Shown here: in pieces, positions 5,941-6,572 of the stretch
How the letters are laid out: every line of letters begins with the position of its first letter
Numbering within the stretch: position 1 is the stretch's first letter
Source: Chloroflexi bacterium UBA6265
Lineage (GTDB): Bacteria > Chloroflexota > Chloroflexia > Thermomicrobiales > UBA6265
Direction of reading: 5' to 3'
DNA length: 6,572 nt
NCBI GenBank assembly: GCA_002440805.1
Contig: DJVD01000174.1
Location: 1 to 6,572 of the forward strand
Translations under genes and position numbers: made by a program
The notes under the pieces: generated by a model
Databases searched by the model: none
What the model saw: only the letters and a program-made list of their open reading frames with translations
What the model was told of the DNA's origin: nothing

Positions 5941-6399
5941 ATGGAAGACCGTGTTGTGAGCCAACAGAACATTCTTCAGCAGGAATCACTGCTGCGCAGC
6001 GAAAACACATCTCCAACCCATCGCCCGCCTGTCGCTCGTTCATTCCAGGATCTCCTCGTCAAATTGCGGGAAGAACGCGGCTTGTCGAAGGCCGAGTTGG
6101 CCAAACGCGCCAATCTCGATCCCAGCACCATTACCCGATTCGAGCAGGGCCAGCGCGCCCCGGAACGGCCAAGCATCGTGCAGATCGCCGAGGCGATGGT
6201 GTTGCCGGGGATCGATCGTGATCGCCTGTTGGCCTCCGCCGGGTTTCGTTCCGAGCTGTGGGACGATCCAGCCATGGTGGACCTGGTGCTCCTGCTGAAC
6301 GACGACGATATCGAGGTGCAGGCCCGCGCAGAAGTCCGCAGTGTATTGAAAATGGCTACGGCCTTCCTGCGGCTGCAGCGAATGAAGGCCCGCGAGTAG
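5941..6399 (+). CDS. XRE-family helix-turn-helix transcriptional regulator
   Basis: The 152-residue product begins with a hydrophilic arm (1-34). A Cro/C1-type HTH follows at about 36-98: LREERGLSKAELAKRANL gives helices 1-2, then DPSTITRFEQGQRAPERPSI carries the recognition helix and the Gly-x-R-x-P turn typical of the family. After the HTH, LLASAGF leads into a short helical tail with the pattern W-D-D-P-x-x-x-x-L-x-x-L-L-N-D-D and R-S-V-L-K-M-A-T, ending RLQRMKARE. I recognise this tail style from small XRE proteins of Chloroflexota-like genomes. It has no sensor, peptidase or metal-binding motif: no Cys at all and a single His. It is divergent from the ATPase across 171 bases that hold a perfect palindrome, so control of the ATPase, of itself, or of the gene five bases downstream is possible. 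Its signal and targets are unknown. Confidence 0.85.
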   Translation: MEDRVVSQQNILQQESLLRSENTSPTHRPPVARSFQDLLVKLREERGLSKAELAKRANLDPSTITRFEQGQRAPERPSIVQIAEAMVLPGIDRDRLLASAGFRSELWDDPAMVDLVLLLNDDDIEVQARAEVRSVLKMATAFLRLQRMKARE

Positions 6400-6404
6400 C
6401 CTTC

Positions 6405-6572
6405 ATGAAGCTCCTGTTCCGGCTATCTACCACGTTGCTGCTGCCGCTCACGCTTGGTTTTGCCCTGATGGCCTGTTTGCTCTGCCCGGCCAGCGTGATT
6501 GCTTCCAGCCAGGTAGCGTCGCTCCCGGCGTACACCCTCGATGTACTGGGAGGCTATGTGTGGAGCAGTACC
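6405..6572 (+). CDS. Secreted or membrane-anchored protein, 5' part only (unrecognised)
   Basis: ATG 6405 opens a frame that stays open for 56 codons to the window edge. It starts with an evident export signal: K2 and R6, a hydrophobic run at about 9-27, then CPASVIASS with a plausible signal-peptidase I site after VIA (residue 33). The sequence continues QVASLPAYTLDVLGGYVWSS. LMAC at 21-24 loosely resembles a lipobox, but the residues after that Cys are hydrophobic, so lipoprotein processing is less likely. The start is five bases after the XRE stop codon with no good Shine-Dalgarno, suggesting translational coupling and a shared transcript. The mature part is too short to name a family. Confidence 0.65.
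   Translation, partial: MKLLFRLSTTLLLPLTLGFALMACLLCPASVIASSQVASLPAYTLDVLGGYVWSST

Noticed and set aside
6468..6485. Lipobox-like LMAC in the signal region of the last gene
   Set aside because: The residues after the Cys are hydrophobic and the core continues past it. A signal-peptidase I site after VIA fits better.

Overview
The window is a stretch of ordinary-looking bacterial chromosome, moderately GC-rich by eye, with no RNA gene, CRISPR array, insertion sequence or phage feature that I could find. The gene families are an MMPL transporter, a secreted WxL-interacting/DUF916-like protein, a P1B-4 metal ATPase and a small XRE regulator with a helical C-terminal tail. Together they resemble gene sets I associate with Chloroflexota (Thermomicrobia-like) or, less likely, Actinomycetota. 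That placement is inference from protein style only, because no marker gene is present.

Layout. Positions 1-87 may be the tail of an upstream gene whose stop overlaps the next start by four bases. Gene 1 (84-1313, +) encodes an exported protein of three beta-sandwich-like domains. A strong hairpin lies just after its stop. Gene 2 (1501-3708, +) is a 735-residue MMPL/RND-type transporter carrying both Asp-Tyr proton-relay pairs. Its leader contains a hairpin that could compete with the Shine-Dalgarno sequence. A long perfect-stem hairpin (3718-3754) separates it from the convergent gene 3 and probably terminates both.

Gene 3 (3763-5769, -) is a P1B-type ATPase. Its SPC motif in the ion-binding helix, HEGST motif in the last membrane helices and lack of an N-terminal metal-binding domain place it in subgroup P1B-4 (CoaT/CtpD/PfeT/FrvA; Co or Fe(II) export). 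Between it and the divergent gene 4 (5941-6399, +, XRE-family regulator) lie 171 bases. They hold an extended -10 promoter for gene 3, a 7-1-7 inverted repeat of Fur/PerR/Zur type just downstream of the predicted transcription start, and a separate perfect 12-bp palindrome over the -35 region. Gene 5 (6405 to the window end, +) begins five bases after gene 4 with a clear export signal and is cut by the window edge.

How they may work together. Genes 1 and 2 look like an envelope pair (exported adhesive or scaffolding domains plus an envelope transporter), though the hairpin between them argues that they need not share one transcript. Gene 3 is probably a metal-efflux unit under Fur-family control, with a possible second input from the neighbouring XRE protein through the 12-bp palindrome. 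The most useful observation is the combination of P1B-4 signature motifs with a Fur-family box, which points to iron (PfeT/FrvA-like) rather than the generic 'cadmium/zinc/copper ATPase' label. I do not see evidence for a wholly new system.
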